Source: Pelagomonas calceolata
Lineage: Eukaryota > Sar > Pelagophyceae > Pelagomonadales > Pelagomonadaceae
Assembly (NCBI GenBank): GCA_918797485.1
Contig: CAKKNE010000002.1
Span: forward strand, 1,268,501 to 1,332,500
Direction: 5' to 3'
Length of the DNA stretch: 64,000 bases
How positions within the stretch are numbered: position 1 is the stretch's first letter; each line of letters starts with the position of its first letter. The notes under the pieces were generated by a model. The model saw only the letters and a program-made list of their open reading frames with translations, made no database searches and had not been told where the DNA came from. The translations under genes and the position numbers were made by a program. Positions 8,546 through 17,846 of the stretch are shown piece after piece.

Positions 8546-11500
8546 TCAAACGACCCCGAGCTCCTGGAGCAGTGCCGCGTTCGAGTCCAGCAGCTCGGAG
8601 AACGCCCCGCGCGCCCGCGGCGTCGGGTCGGCCTCGTCCGGGGACACGACCAACGTCCGCGCCGCTTCGCGCGACGATCGCAACGACGCCTTGGCCGTCG
8701 CCGACAACGGCGAGACGTCGGTGCCCCGCAGCTCGCGCGTCAGCGCGTCGCACCGCTTCGTAAGTTCATTCACAATGAGCGACTCGTCCCGCAGCCTCAT
8801 CATCAGGTCGCGGCGGTCGCTCTCGTTCTTGTCCCGGAGCGCGCCGAGCTCGAGGTTCATCGCCGCTAAAGCTTGTCTGTGTCGTTGCCTCGCTTCTTGG
8901 GCGTCGCGGCGGCAGGCGCTCAGCCGCGCCTCGAGCACGCGGATCTCCGCCGACGCGACGGTGGCGTCGCGCGGCGTCGCCTGGAGCGCCTCGGCGAGCG
9001 CCTTGTTCTGCGTCGCGAGGGCGAGCAACGCCGCCCGTTGTTTGTCCGTGTCGGCGGGCACGAGCGCCTCGTCCTCCTTCGACGACACGGTGGTGTCGTC
9101 GAAGGCGTGGCCGCCGGCCGGGCTCGCCGGCCGCGGCTCCTCGGCGAGCGCCGCGCTCCGGAGCATCTCGTCGGACGACGACCGGTCGCGCGACGACGCC
9201 GAGCTGGCCGTGGCGGCGGCGCGGCGGCCGCGCGAGGACGCCGAGTCGGCGCCGGGCGCGGCCACCTCCTCGTCGACGGAGGATACAGAAGGCGAGGCTT
9301 TGCGACCACGTGTCGGCGCCGCGGCGGGCGCGGCGCTCTCGGTAGTGGAGACGACCGGGGCCGGTGCTGCCGCCGGCACCAGCGGCGCCTTGGGCGTCTT
9401 TGGCGACTTCTTGGGCGAGGCGCGCACGGCGCCGCGGAGTTTACCCCACTTTGACTTCTTCTTCTCGGGCGTCGGCGCCTCGGCCGGGGCCGCCTCCTCT
9501 TTGACGGCGGGCGCGGCCCTGCGGCCACGCGCCGGTGGCGCGGGCGCGTCTTCGTCAACGGAGAGGGCTTCGCGACCCCGCGCCGGTGGCGCTGCGGAGG
9601 CCCGGGCCGGAGGGTCGCGCGGCCGCGGGGGGAGGCCGGTCGCGCGGCGCGCGGCGCTCTCCGCCGTCTCGGATTCGTCGTCGCCCGCGCTCTCGCGGGA
9701 CCCGCGCCACTGGCGGAGCCGCGCCTCGGAGGCCGCGTGGGCCCCCTGGCGCCCACGCGCCCGCGCGGATACGACGCCCAGGCGCGCGGCGGCGCCGAGC
9801 CCGAGCTTTGGCGCCGGCACCGTTTCGATGGCGGCAGGCGCGGGCGCGGCCCTGCGCGCCACCGGCGCGGGCGATTCATCGGACTCGACGGAGGATACAG
9901 AGGCTTTGCGACCACGCGCCGGTGACGCCGGCGTCGCCTCGTCGACGGAGGATACAGAGGGCGAGGCTCGGCGTCCACGTGTCGGCGGCGCGACCGCCTC
10001 CTCTTTGACGGCCCTGCGGCCGCGCGCCGGTGGCGCGGCCGCCTCCGCTTCGACGGCAGGCGACGGTCGGAGACGCGCCCAGCGGCCAAAAACAGCAAAC
10101 GTCGCCCGCGCGTCCGCGGCCGCCGACGCCTGGACGAGCCGGTGCAGCGCGCGGCGGCCGAGGCGCTCCTTGATCCGCGCGCACTCCGCCGCGAGCGCCG
10201 CGTGCTCGCGCGCCGGCGCCGCGCCACGCGCATCGTCGAGCGCGGCCTGGAGCTCCCGGGCCTTGGCCTCGGCGGCGTCGACGGCGCGCTTGGCGGAGGC
10301 CGCGCGCCGCGCCGCGAGGTCGTCGGCGCGCTTGCGCTCGTCGCGGAGACGCGCCTCGTCGGGCGGCGACGACGCGACGGACGCCGGCTCGCGCGGCTGC
10401 GGCCCGGCGTCCGGCGACGACGCCACCGAGGCGCGCGACGGCGGCCGCGACGGCGGCGCCGGCGGCCCGGCCTGCAGCGCGGCGGCCATGATGCGCCGCC
10501 GCTCGGCGGCCGGCGTCGCCGCCGGGCCGGCCTCGTCGCCGCGCGGCGGCGCGGCGGCGGGCGACGGCCGCGGCGCCGAGCGCGGCGGCCCCGCAATGCC
10601 CCGCGCCACGAGGACGGCTCGTGCGGCGGTCCGCAGCCGACGCGAGGCCGACGGCGCCGGGGCCGCGGGCGTCTGCGATGCGGCAGGGGGCCGCGGCGCG
10701 CCGCCGCCGGGCGCGAGGCGCCGGGCACGCGCGCCGACGGGAGCTGCGGCGCCAGGAACGACGGCCAGCGCCGCGCCGGGCGCGACGGTCGCCGCCGCGG
10801 CGATGGACCCGTCGGCGAGCGCGACGACGCGCCCGGCCGGCATGGCCTGGCCGTTCGCGAGCAGCGTGCCGGCGGGCACCTGCGAGGCCGGCGCGACGCT
10901 GCCGTCGGCGAGGGCGACGACCGGCTCCGGGGGTAAGGCCGCGCCGGCCCCGAGCCCCGGCGCTGTAGCCCTCTGCGCGCGCGCCTCGATGGCGTCGACC
11001 GCGGCCGGCACGGCCTGCTGGCCCCGGGCCCGCGCGGCCGCGGCGCCCGACGGCGGTCCGGCATCGTGGCCTCGCCCGGGGCCGAGCGTCGGTTCAGCGG
11101 CCGCCTTCCGACCGGTCGGCGCAGGCTCGACGACGGCAGGCGCCGGATCCCCGCGGCCTCGCGCCGCGGCGGCGCTCAGGCGGGCGGCGACGCCGAACCC
11201 GAGCTTCGGCCCAGTGCGTGACCGGGCGGCGCCCGGCGCCGGCGACACGCGGCCGGTGCGCCGCGGCGGCGGCGGCGGCGGCGGCCCCTCCGGCTCTTCC
11301 GGAGCGTCGCGGATCGCCCCCAGCAGGACCCCGAGGTCCTTCCCCGCCACCGGCGGCAGGCCGCAGACCGCCGCCGCGCTTCCCAAATCGCCGGAGTTGC
11401 CGCCGTCGGCCGCGACGCGGAACTGCGCGAGGGCGATGCGCCGCGCGTGGCGCGCGCCGGGGTCCGACGCCTCGTCGCACGCATCCAATTGATCTAAGGC

Positions 11501-12727
11501 CCGCAGCACGCCCGGGACCGTGGCCTTGGCGTTCGCCAGCTCGCGCGGCACCTCGTCCTTCGTGGTGAGCCCCATGGCCGCGGCACCATCCACCACAGCG
11601 GCCCAGCGCTCTTCCAAACCGGTCTCGATACCCGTACCAGGTGCACTGGGAGGCGCCCCGAAGGCCTTCATGATGTCGCGCGACAGATTTTGCAACGCAA
11701 CGTCCATCTCACCAGGATCGCCCGCCGCCTTCAACGCCGCCTCCGCATCGCCCAACGCCGCGTCGACCTTCTGGTTCAGGATCAGTCGCGCGCGCCGCTC
11801 CGCGAGGGCCCTATGTTCATGATACTCCGCTCGATCTTCGGCAGCTCTTACCTCCGTCTCCAGCAGCACGCGCTCGTCGGGCGCCGCTTTATTACGATTC
11901 GCGAGGGCCCGCTGCTTGCGCTGCGACGATTTGAGCTCCTCGCGCAGGCGCGTCGCATCGTCGCCTAGGGCCGCTGCTCTCTCCCGGACGCCGACTAATC
12001 GTTTCCTCGTCTGGTCTAGAGCTTTGTTGCAGGACTTCTGCTGTTGCGCGTGGGCCTTTGATCGCTTCTCCAGAATTTGCTTCGCTTTGGCCGTGGTCGA
12101 AGCCGCCTGTCGCATTTCAGCCTGGAGCTCCCTCATTTTTGATTCGGCATCATCGACGCGGGCGCGCTCCCGTCGTAACTGCGCGTGCAACTCGCGCCGT
12201 TCCCTAGCAAACGTCGCCTCGACCTTTTGGATTTTCGCCTCGGCCTCTTCATGAACACGTTTGCGTTCGCTCGCGTCGTGCTCGCGCCGCCTCTTCTCAT
12301 ACTGCTCCCTTCGTACCAATTCGGTCTCGTGGGCGTGGGCCTTGACGACGGCCTTGACCAAGGCTTCTTCCAGTTGATTCCGTGACGATGAGAAGGGCTG
12401 CTTTTTCGTGACCCAGTCACAAAGTTGGGAGAGCGCGCGCGTGTGGTCGAACGCTGTGAGCACCCCCGTACTGAGCGCGAGGGCCCGGACCCGAAACTGG
12501 CGGAACCGCGTCTTCAAGCGCGCGTTGGCCACGGCATCTAAGCGGTTCAGCGCCTCGGTCCTATACAGCTTCACAGCCTCGGGGTCGACTTTGATCAACC
12601 GCGGGCTGTGGGCGTCGGGCTCGTCGTCCGCGCGCGGGCGCCGGTCCCGCGGCGCGAGGCGCTTCTTGCCGGCCGCCTTCGGCTGCTGCCCGGGGGGGCG
12701 CTTCTTGGTTTTCAGGCGCGGGCCCAT
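8546..12727 (-). CDS. Very large coiled-coil / low-complexity protein (about 1,393 aa)
   Basis: A single uninterrupted exon. The first ATG that starts a natural protein is at 12727 (MGPRLKTKKRPPGQQ); the frame is open further upstream but without ATG. Residues about 60-400 form a long charged coiled coil (EKRRREHDASERKRVHEEAE). The middle is Ala/Pro-rich and contains two copies of VVALADGS(V/I)A. A long basic stretch repeats P-x-RGR(R/K)A with SVSSVDE modules, and a second coiled coil closes the protein. At DNA level the SVSSVDE repeat contains TCGACGGAGGATACAGA near 9275, 9886 and 9941. The pattern fits a cytoskeletal or nuclear scaffold with phosphorylatable S-V-S-S repeats; no enzyme domain is seen. 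Confidence 0.6.
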   Translation of the reverse strand: MGPRLKTKKRPPGQQPKAAGKKRLAPRDRRPRADDEPDAHSPRLIKVDPEAVKLYRTEALNRLDAVANARLKTRFRQFRVRALALSTGVLTAFDHTRALSQLCDWVTKKQPFSSSRNQLEEALVKAVVKAHAHETELVRREQYEKRRREHDASERKRVHEEAEAKIQKVEATFARERRELHAQLRRERARVDDAESKMRELQAEMRQAASTTAKAKQILEKRSKAHAQQQKSCNKALDQTRKRLVGVRERAAALGDDATRLREELKSSQRKQRALANRNKAAPDERVLLETEVRAAEDRAEYHEHRALAERRARLILNQKVDAALGDAEAALKAAGDPGEMDVALQNLSRDIMKAFGAPPSAPGTGIETGLEERWAAVVDGAAAMGLTTKDEVPRELANAKATVPGVLRALDQLDACDEASDPGARHARRIALAQFRVAADGGNSGDLGSAAAVCGLPPVAGKDLGVLLGAIRDAPEEPEGPPPPPPPRRTGRVSPAPGAARSRTGPKLGFGVAARLSAAAARGRGDPAPAVVEPAPTGRKAAAEPTLGPGRGHDAGPPSGAAAARARGQQAVPAAVDAIEARAQRATAPGLGAGAALPPEPVVALADGSVAPASQVPAGTLLANGQAMPAGRVVALADGSIAAAATVAPGAALAVVPGAAAPVGARARRLAPGGGAPRPPAASQTPAAPAPSASRRLRTAARAVLVARGIAGPPRSAPRPSPAAAPPRGDEAGPAATPAAERRRIMAAALQAGPPAPPSRPPSRASVASSPDAGPQPREPASVASSPPDEARLRDERKRADDLAARRAASAKRAVDAAEAKARELQAALDDARGAAPAREHAALAAECARIKERLGRRALHRLVQASAAADARATFAVFGRWARLRPSPAVEAEAAAPPARGRRAVKEEAVAPPTRGRRASPSVSSVDEATPASPARGRKASVSSVESDESPAPVARRAAPAPAAIETVPAPKLGLGAAARLGVVSARARGRQGAHAASEARLRQWRGSRESAGDDESETAESAARRATGLPPRPRDPPARASAAPPARGREALSVDEDAPAPPARGRRAAPAVKEEAAPAEAPTPEKKKSKWGKLRGAVRASPKKSPKTPKAPLVPAAAPAPVVSTTESAAPAAAPTRGRKASPSVSSVDEEVAAPGADSASSRGRRAAATASSASSRDRSSSDEMLRSAALAEEPRPASPAGGHAFDDTTVSSKEDEALVPADTDKQRAALLALATQNKALAEALQATPRDATVASAEIRVLEARLSACRRDAQEARQRHRQALAAMNLELGALRDKNESDRRDLMMRLRDESLIVNELTKRCDALTRELRGTDVSPLSATAKASLRSSREAARTLVVSPDEADPTPRARGAFSELLDSNAALLQELGVV

Positions 12728-13257
12728 CCTGCCGCTACGAAGCCGCTTCGGCACCACTGGTAGTGCGGCACTGGGGGGCTGCCTGGGGGCCGCGCTGGGG
12801 GCTGCCGCTGCTTGCGGCGGACGTTGCGGCGTTGCTCCGTCGCTGCGGCGCGTAACAGTTGCGCACCGTCGCGCCGCGCCGCTCGTTTTTGGCACCCAGC
12901 TTCGCAATCAACTGGCAATTTTACGGGATGAACGGGCAGCCTGGGAGCGCTCGTCTGGTCCTTTGAGGGCTCGCATAGCTCTCCAGACACGTCCGTGTAG
13001 ATATACGTAATGCACTCTAGTGTCTTACAAGCCGCTAGCTACACTCAGCTCGAGACTAGCTCGAGCCGGCTTTTTTGGCCCTAACGCTGCGCTTGACAGC
13101 ATAACTGGGTTGAGGTGCGCTTATATAGCTGCCACAAATTCTGCGACCAGCTGTGCGGTCGCAACCCACTGATTTTGGACCTGTGCATTGAGACCTCCAA
13201 GGAGCCAGGCGAAGCCATCGAGCCAGCGCGCGCGGAACAATCACAGTTAATAGAGCC
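12728..13257. other. Divergent promoter region
   Basis: No gene is seen. It holds a GCTAG palindrome at 13015-13040. Confidence 0.45.
13015..13040 (+). promoter_or_regulatory. GCTAG palindromic intergenic element, copy 2
   Basis: Reads CTCTAGTGTCTTACAAGCCG then CTAGCT. It sits 288 bp from one divergent start and 218 bp from the other. Confidence 0.65.
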
Positions 13258-14397
13258 ATGGCGCCCACCCAAAAGGACCGCAAGACGCCGCAGACCGCCG
13301 ACGAGTGGAAGGCGGCCATCGAGAACGCCAAGTGGGAGAAGGGCGACCTGGCGCGGGGCTTCATGGAGAATTTGTTGGGCGAGCGGCGCGACACGAGCAA
13401 GGACGCGCCCATTCCCTTGCCGGACTTCCTGAAGAAGCCCCAACCAGACCAGCCGCCGGAGCCTCCACGACGGGACCCGGTCACGGGCAAGACTATTGGA
13501 GAGATCGCCGTCGAGAAGGCCGCTGCTTTATATGACGCGGGCCACAAGCCCCTGTTGATGGTCGGGAGGAAGGACCCCTGGCTGCAGCCCCAACCGACAC
13601 CTGCCTTGAATGACGTTTCTGCCTCCGACGGGTCCTACGAGTTCTCGCACTGTAGGGATTGTGTGGTGGGGCCGTGGGCCGGGAGCTGGGCGGCCGTCTG
13701 TCGAGGTGGTTTGTACGAGGCGATCCCGAAGGCCTGCACGCATCGGGTGGTCGTGGACCCTCGCTGTTCTCGACTTATTCTCATCCTCGTCGACGGGACG
13801 CGGTCCGAGGGCGCGCCGAGGCGGGCCGAGGCGTGCGTCCAAAAGCTTGAAGGGAGACTGGCGAAGCTCCCGTCACAGAGAGCCGAGGTCGAAGACGTGA
13901 AGGCGGCCTTCAGGGGCCTCAACAAGGACAAGTGCCGCCCGGCCTGCGTCATTATTGAGGCGTCGGGCCGCGTTTTGGTAGCACACACGGGCAAGACGCG
14001 CGCCGCTGTAAGTGTAGACGGGTCCTTTACGTTCGTCACGCCGCCGCGCGAGGAGGGCGAGCTGTCGTCGGGCGGCAACCATCATATAGATGTGGACGTG
14101 CTCGGAGGGCCCATGGGCGAGCGCATGCGCATCGCGCTGTTTTCGAGGGTGCTCGCGGAGCACGTGCCTGTAGGTGACGTGTTGCCGGCGGAGACCGAGG
14201 AGGTCGCGGCGGCTGATGTGTTGGAGGGCCGCGCGCACGACTGTTGCCGCGTCTGCGAGCACAGGTCCTGGGAAAACGATAGAGAGGACTGCGGCATGCT
14301 CGACTGCATGTCGTTGCTGCTCGTTGATATTCGAAGGAGGCGGAAGTGTGACGTCGCGCCAGCGGTGGACAGCGACTCGGATACGACGGAATCTTAA
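13258..14397 (+). CDS. 379-aa protein, possibly a degenerate PP2C/PPM-type phosphatase
   Basis: The N-terminal 100 residues are polar and Pro-rich. Between residues about 115 and 360 the order of segments resembles a PPM fold: RLILILVDGTRSEGAPRRAE in place of the FxGVxDGHGG block, ACVIIEASGRVLVAHTGKTRAA in place of the VANVGDSRA block, and a final CMSLLLVDI in place of the NMTVIVV strand. The metal-binding aspartates of the second block are missing (TGKTRA), so activity is doubtful. The C-terminal part also has a Cys-rich patch (HDCCRVCEH...DCGMLDC). The fold assignment is inference. The stop is 24 bp from the convergent kelch gene. Confidence 0.4.
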   Translation: MAPTQKDRKTPQTADEWKAAIENAKWEKGDLARGFMENLLGERRDTSKDAPIPLPDFLKKPQPDQPPEPPRRDPVTGKTIGEIAVEKAAALYDAGHKPLLMVGRKDPWLQPQPTPALNDVSASDGSYEFSHCRDCVVGPWAGSWAAVCRGGLYEAIPKACTHRVVVDPRCSRLILILVDGTRSEGAPRRAEACVQKLEGRLAKLPSQRAEVEDVKAAFRGLNKDKCRPACVIIEASGRVLVAHTGKTRAAVSVDGSFTFVTPPREEGELSSGGNHHIDVDVLGGPMGERMRIALFSRVLAEHVPVGDVLPAETEEVAAADVLEGRAHDCCRVCEHRSWENDREDCGMLDCMSLLLVDIRRRRKCDVAPAVDSDSDTTES

Positions 14398-14421
14398 TTG
14401 TTGTAATTTTTTACTCGAAAC

Positions 14422-15669
14422 CTACACAGAGAGCAGCTCGACCGTCCGGCTGATGTAGACCTCCCGCTCCCCGTTTGCGCTGCCCGAGCTGTCCTCGTGG
14501 GCCTGCAGGAACTCTGCGACGTTCGCGACGACGGCGTCCTTGCCGCTCTCATCTTGCGCGTGGAACTCAATCTCCCCCCGCGCCGGGAGGCCCTCCGCAG
14601 TGCCCCACGTATCTGTCTTCACGTCATAAGTAAAGTAAACGTCGGCGAGCTCAGTTCCTTTGTTTGTGCGTTCTTTTTCAACGTAGAACGTGCCCTGGAC
14701 GACGACGCCTTTCACTATCGCGCGGCTTTCAGGCATGTCGGCGCAGGCGCGCCACGTATCGGTCCACGCGTCGTAGAGCTCGGCCGTCGCGGTCGCGGTC
14801 GCGGGGGCAGCGGGCGCCGCGCCGGGGGCCCGGGCGTTGATACCGCCGGCGACGATCAAATAGCGGTCGTCGATCACGCCGTGGGCGGCCGTCTCGCGGT
14901 CGCGTCCCCGAGTGAGCGCATCGTCCGTGTGCGTCCAAGCCGCCCGCCGGCGGCCGAGGTAGCCCCCGCGGCCCAGGTCGGCGACGGCCAAGGTCTCCAT
15001 CGATCGGTGCCGCGGGCCCTGCAGCTCGCCGTTTTGCGAGTAGCCACCGACGGCGACGACGACGCGCGAGCCGTCGCTGCGCGTGAGCACCGCGACGATC
15101 GGGTCGCGCCGCCCATCTCGCAGGCTCGGCAACGCCTTGGGCGCCGCCCGGCCCTCACGGAGGAGCTCGGCCGACCGCAGCAGGCCGGTCCGACCCTCGC
15201 CACCGACGGCGAGGAAATGCGCGTCGCCCACGCACGCGATGCCGGCGTAGGCGCGGCCGGTCCGCAGCCGCGGCAGCACCCGCCAATCGCCCTCCGTGAG
15301 GCCGAGACCGGCTTCGATTTCGAGGCAGTCCTTACCTACCTCCGTCGCGCAGCCGGCGCGGGCGTAGACGCGGTCCCGCGCGTTCTCGTACCAGCCCGCG
15401 GCGACTGTGTCGCCCGTCATGATCGGTTGCGCGTCTGCGCGGCCGCACCCGCCGACGCAAATCAACCACGTGTGGCGCGTCTGCGCCCGCGCCCGCGCGA
15501 CCGTGACGGCGCCGGTTGAGACCAGGCGCCCGAAGCGCTTGCACACGCTCCCGGCGTTTCCGAAGCCGTCCGCCGACGACAGCGCCAAGACCGCGCACGC
15601 GACCTCGTCCGGCAGAGATGACCAGCCGGTTGGCGGCGGCGGCGCGCTGCGGTTACGACGCGTTTTCAT
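14422..15669 (-). CDS. F-box / kelch-repeat protein
   Basis: A 415-residue protein. Residues about 15-55 (GWSSLPDEVACAVLALSSAD...VCKRFGRLVS) fit an F-box. Residues about 65-370 hold kelch-like blades with the glycine pair and following Y/W: ICVGGCGRA, YAGIACVGDAHFLAVGGEGR, VVVAVGGYSQNG, YLIVAGGINAR, ATAELYDAWTDTWRACADMP, YFTYDVKTDTWGTAEGLP. F-box/kelch proteins present substrates to SCF ubiquitin ligases; the target is unknown. It is divergent from the ligand-gated channel gene. Confidence 0.75.
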   Translation of the reverse strand: MKTRRNRSAPPPPTGWSSLPDEVACAVLALSSADGFGNAGSVCKRFGRLVSTGAVTVARARAQTRHTWLICVGGCGRADAQPIMTGDTVAAGWYENARDRVYARAGCATEVGKDCLEIEAGLGLTEGDWRVLPRLRTGRAYAGIACVGDAHFLAVGGEGRTGLLRSAELLREGRAAPKALPSLRDGRRDPIVAVLTRSDGSRVVVAVGGYSQNGELQGPRHRSMETLAVADLGRGGYLGRRRAAWTHTDDALTRGRDRETAAHGVIDDRYLIVAGGINARAPGAAPAAPATATATAELYDAWTDTWRACADMPESRAIVKGVVVQGTFYVEKERTNKGTELADVYFTYDVKTDTWGTAEGLPARGEIEFHAQDESGKDAVVANVAEFLQAHEDSSGSANGEREVYISRTVELLSV

Positions 15670-16022
15670 CTTTGCTCTTCAACTGGTAGTGGACACACAG
15701 ACAGACGCTGCGCGCCGAGAATTCGTCCTGTGGCAGTGAATGCAAGCGCTGCGTACGCTCGTTTGCCGCCGTGCGTGAGCGCTGCGGCGTATTCAAGCAA
15801 AGGACAAGGCACTTTTTGACCTGCTAGCGTGCCTGTAAGACACTAGCAAGCAAGGAAAGGGCTGTTCGTAGCAAAGGGAACGCTCCCGCCGCGAGGACGA
15901 GTAGCTGCGAGCCTTTCGAGGACAGCGCGATTTCAATTCTATGCAAATCAGGTGCTGAGTAATTACTGGCGCGCGGGCTGCCTCGCATCGACACTTGAAA
16001 AGGCAGGGCTGCCTCGTCAGAG
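15670..16022. other. Divergent promoter region
   Basis: No gene is seen in 353 bp. A GCTAG palindrome lies in the middle (15823-15847). Confidence 0.45.
15823..15847 (-). promoter_or_regulatory. GCTAG palindromic intergenic element, copy 3
   Basis: On the minus strand: GCTAGTGTCTTACAGGCACG then CTAGC, preceded by TTGCTT. It is almost centred: 154 bp from one start and 176 bp from the other. Confidence 0.7.
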
Positions 16023-17441
16023 ATGGCCGCCGACTGGCAGCCCCGCAGGGCCAACGCCTGGTCTCCGAAAGATGACTACCCCCTCAAATTGCAGCTAGGA
16101 TTACCGAGAGTGGCCAAGGAGTGGAGCAACTCCTGCGCCGCCGCGGACAAGACCTGCAAGCGAGCACTCCAAGTCAGGGTCTGGGTGCGGATCACGCAGA
16201 TTTTGAATGTTGGTCGACCGATGAACACGTTTCGCTGCGCCTTCGACCTGACCCTCGAATGGGAAGATCAGACGTTCAAACCGGTCATCAGCAACGACGT
16301 GCCCTTCGACCAGGTCGACTGGGCGCGCCACTGGCGGCCGCGCTGGTCCCTGGCCAATCTGGCCTCCGAGATGCATGTAGAACCGCTGTCGTCGTCGTGC
16401 TTCACGCTGCATCCGGACCCTGACACGTTGAAGCCTCGAGTACGGCTCACACAGCGCGTGGCCGGGACGTTCTTCGAACCTTTCAGTCTGAGAAGATTTC
16501 CGTTCGACGTCCAATCGCTAACAATTGCGATCTCCTGCGACGAGCCGCAGTCCTCGGTAGCGTTCGTCGACGCGATGGAATCCACATTAGATGCGGGGCC
16601 TTTTAGTCCACGCTTGGCGGAGTGGCTCCTACTGCGAAGGGACACGGGCTTACAAGCGAACCTACCGTTGGACCAGCGGACGCCGTTCACGAAGACAATA
16701 ACCCAGATGGACGGCTCGCGGGCCTTTCCCTTTTCTGTCTTCGTGGCGCGGATGCCCGTGAAAAGAAAAACAGGATACTACCTCACGAATATCATACCCA
16801 TCTACTTCATCATTGTCGTGTACGGTTGGCTGGCCTTCGGGAACCTACCGGACCAAGACAACCAGGACCAACTGAATTTTTTAGCTTCATTGTTATTAAC
16901 GATGGTCTCATTCAAGTTTACGTACCGAGAAACGCTACCCAAAGTCCACTACCTCACGCTGATGGACTGGTACGTCTACGCTTCAGTGGTTATGCTTGGC
17001 CTACAAGGTGTTATTCATGTCTGGGCCAAACATAGTACACATAGTCAGAAGCGACCGCGGGAGCTGTATGGTTTAGTACTACTCGTGTGTCTGTGGTTCT
17101 TCATCCACGGCGGCATCATTCTCTATGCCTACCGGTTCTTCTCGTATTTGACGGAGCTCGGGCCCACGGAACTGCGCGACTACATCGACACGTTTCGCAA
17201 GTCGGACCACGGCATCGAGACGCAGAACGAGAATAACTACCGCACCCATATCGGCGGCCGCAAGCCGTCGGTGCCTTCGATAAGTTTCATGGCCGCGCCG
17301 CACCTGACCGGCGCGCGGCTCCCGACGGTGACCGCGGCGCAGATGCAGCGCGAGGGCTCGGTGCTGAACAGCCCCGAGATCGGCTCGCTCTTCTCCGGCG
17401 ATGAAGATGTGGGTTCACCTGAGACGAAGGCGGAGTGCTAA
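16023..17441 (+). CDS. Pentameric ligand-gated ion channel (Cys-loop superfamily type)
   Basis: A 472-residue protein. Residues 1-245 form the extracellular beta domain, with the diagnostic FSLRRFPFDVQSLTIAIS segment (about 154-171). TM1 (251-272, GYYLTNIIPIYFIIVVYGWL), TM2 (284-300, LNFLASLLLTMVSFKFT), TM3 (311-334) and TM4 (348-370) follow in the usual order, with YRETLPKVHYLTLMDWY linking TM2 and TM3. The first cysteine of the Cys loop is missing, as in prokaryotic pLGICs. No clear signal peptide precedes the domain, so a short 5' exon may be missed. The transmitter is unknown. The cytoplasmic tail is Ser/Glu-rich. Confidence 0.8.
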   Translation: MAADWQPRRANAWSPKDDYPLKLQLGLPRVAKEWSNSCAAADKTCKRALQVRVWVRITQILNVGRPMNTFRCAFDLTLEWEDQTFKPVISNDVPFDQVDWARHWRPRWSLANLASEMHVEPLSSSCFTLHPDPDTLKPRVRLTQRVAGTFFEPFSLRRFPFDVQSLTIAISCDEPQSSVAFVDAMESTLDAGPFSPRLAEWLLLRRDTGLQANLPLDQRTPFTKTITQMDGSRAFPFSVFVARMPVKRKTGYYLTNIIPIYFIIVVYGWLAFGNLPDQDNQDQLNFLASLLLTMVSFKFTYRETLPKVHYLTLMDWYVYASVVMLGLQGVIHVWAKHSTHSQKRPRELYGLVLLVCLWFFIHGGIILYAYRFFSYLTELGPTELRDYIDTFRKSDHGIETQNENNYRTHIGGRKPSVPSISFMAAPHLTGARLPTVTAAQMQREGSVLNSPEIGSLFSGDEDVGSPETKAEC

Positions 17442-17846
17442 GGCTTTCTAAGTCGTTTCTTTCTACTTGGTGTTAGGTCGCGCCCCGCGGCTCCCGCGCG
17501 ACGGGTCCGCGGGCGCGCGCCGTCCGGCCGGGTCGCGGCGGTGGCGTATATGAGTTCCACGCCCTCGCGGCGACGCCGCTAGTGGCCCGTAAGACACTAG
17601 AAAAACCAAAGACCTGGGGCAAGTCGCCGCGGCGGAATCTCGCGCGACACCGGCTCAACAGCGCACCGACGCGCCCAGCAGCTCTGCGGCGAGGGCCCCA
17701 AGCTGCCCCACCCACCAACAAGCAGCCCAGGCAAACAGCCCCGGACCTGTCCCAACAACAGCTCCGCCACAAGCAGCCCAAAAGCTGCCCGCAAGGCGCC
17801 CGCCCCAACAGCAGCCCCGGAGCAAGCGCCCAGTACAACAGGCCCC
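17442..17846. other. Intergenic region upstream of PMCA
   Basis: No gene is seen. It contains a GCTAG palindrome (17577-17600) and a stretch rich in GCCC/AGC words before the ATG. Confidence 0.4.
17577..17600 (-). promoter_or_regulatory. GCTAG palindromic intergenic element, copy 4
   Basis: On the minus strand: CTAGTGTCTTACGGGCCACT then AGCG. It is about 247 bp upstream of the PMCA ATG. Confidence 0.6.

Noticed and set aside
8691-11492. 933-codon open frame on the plus strand, antisense to the giant coiled-coil gene
   Set aside because: It is Ser/Ala/Arg-rich nonsense, mirroring the GC-rich codon use of the minus-strand gene, which has real coiled-coil patterns.
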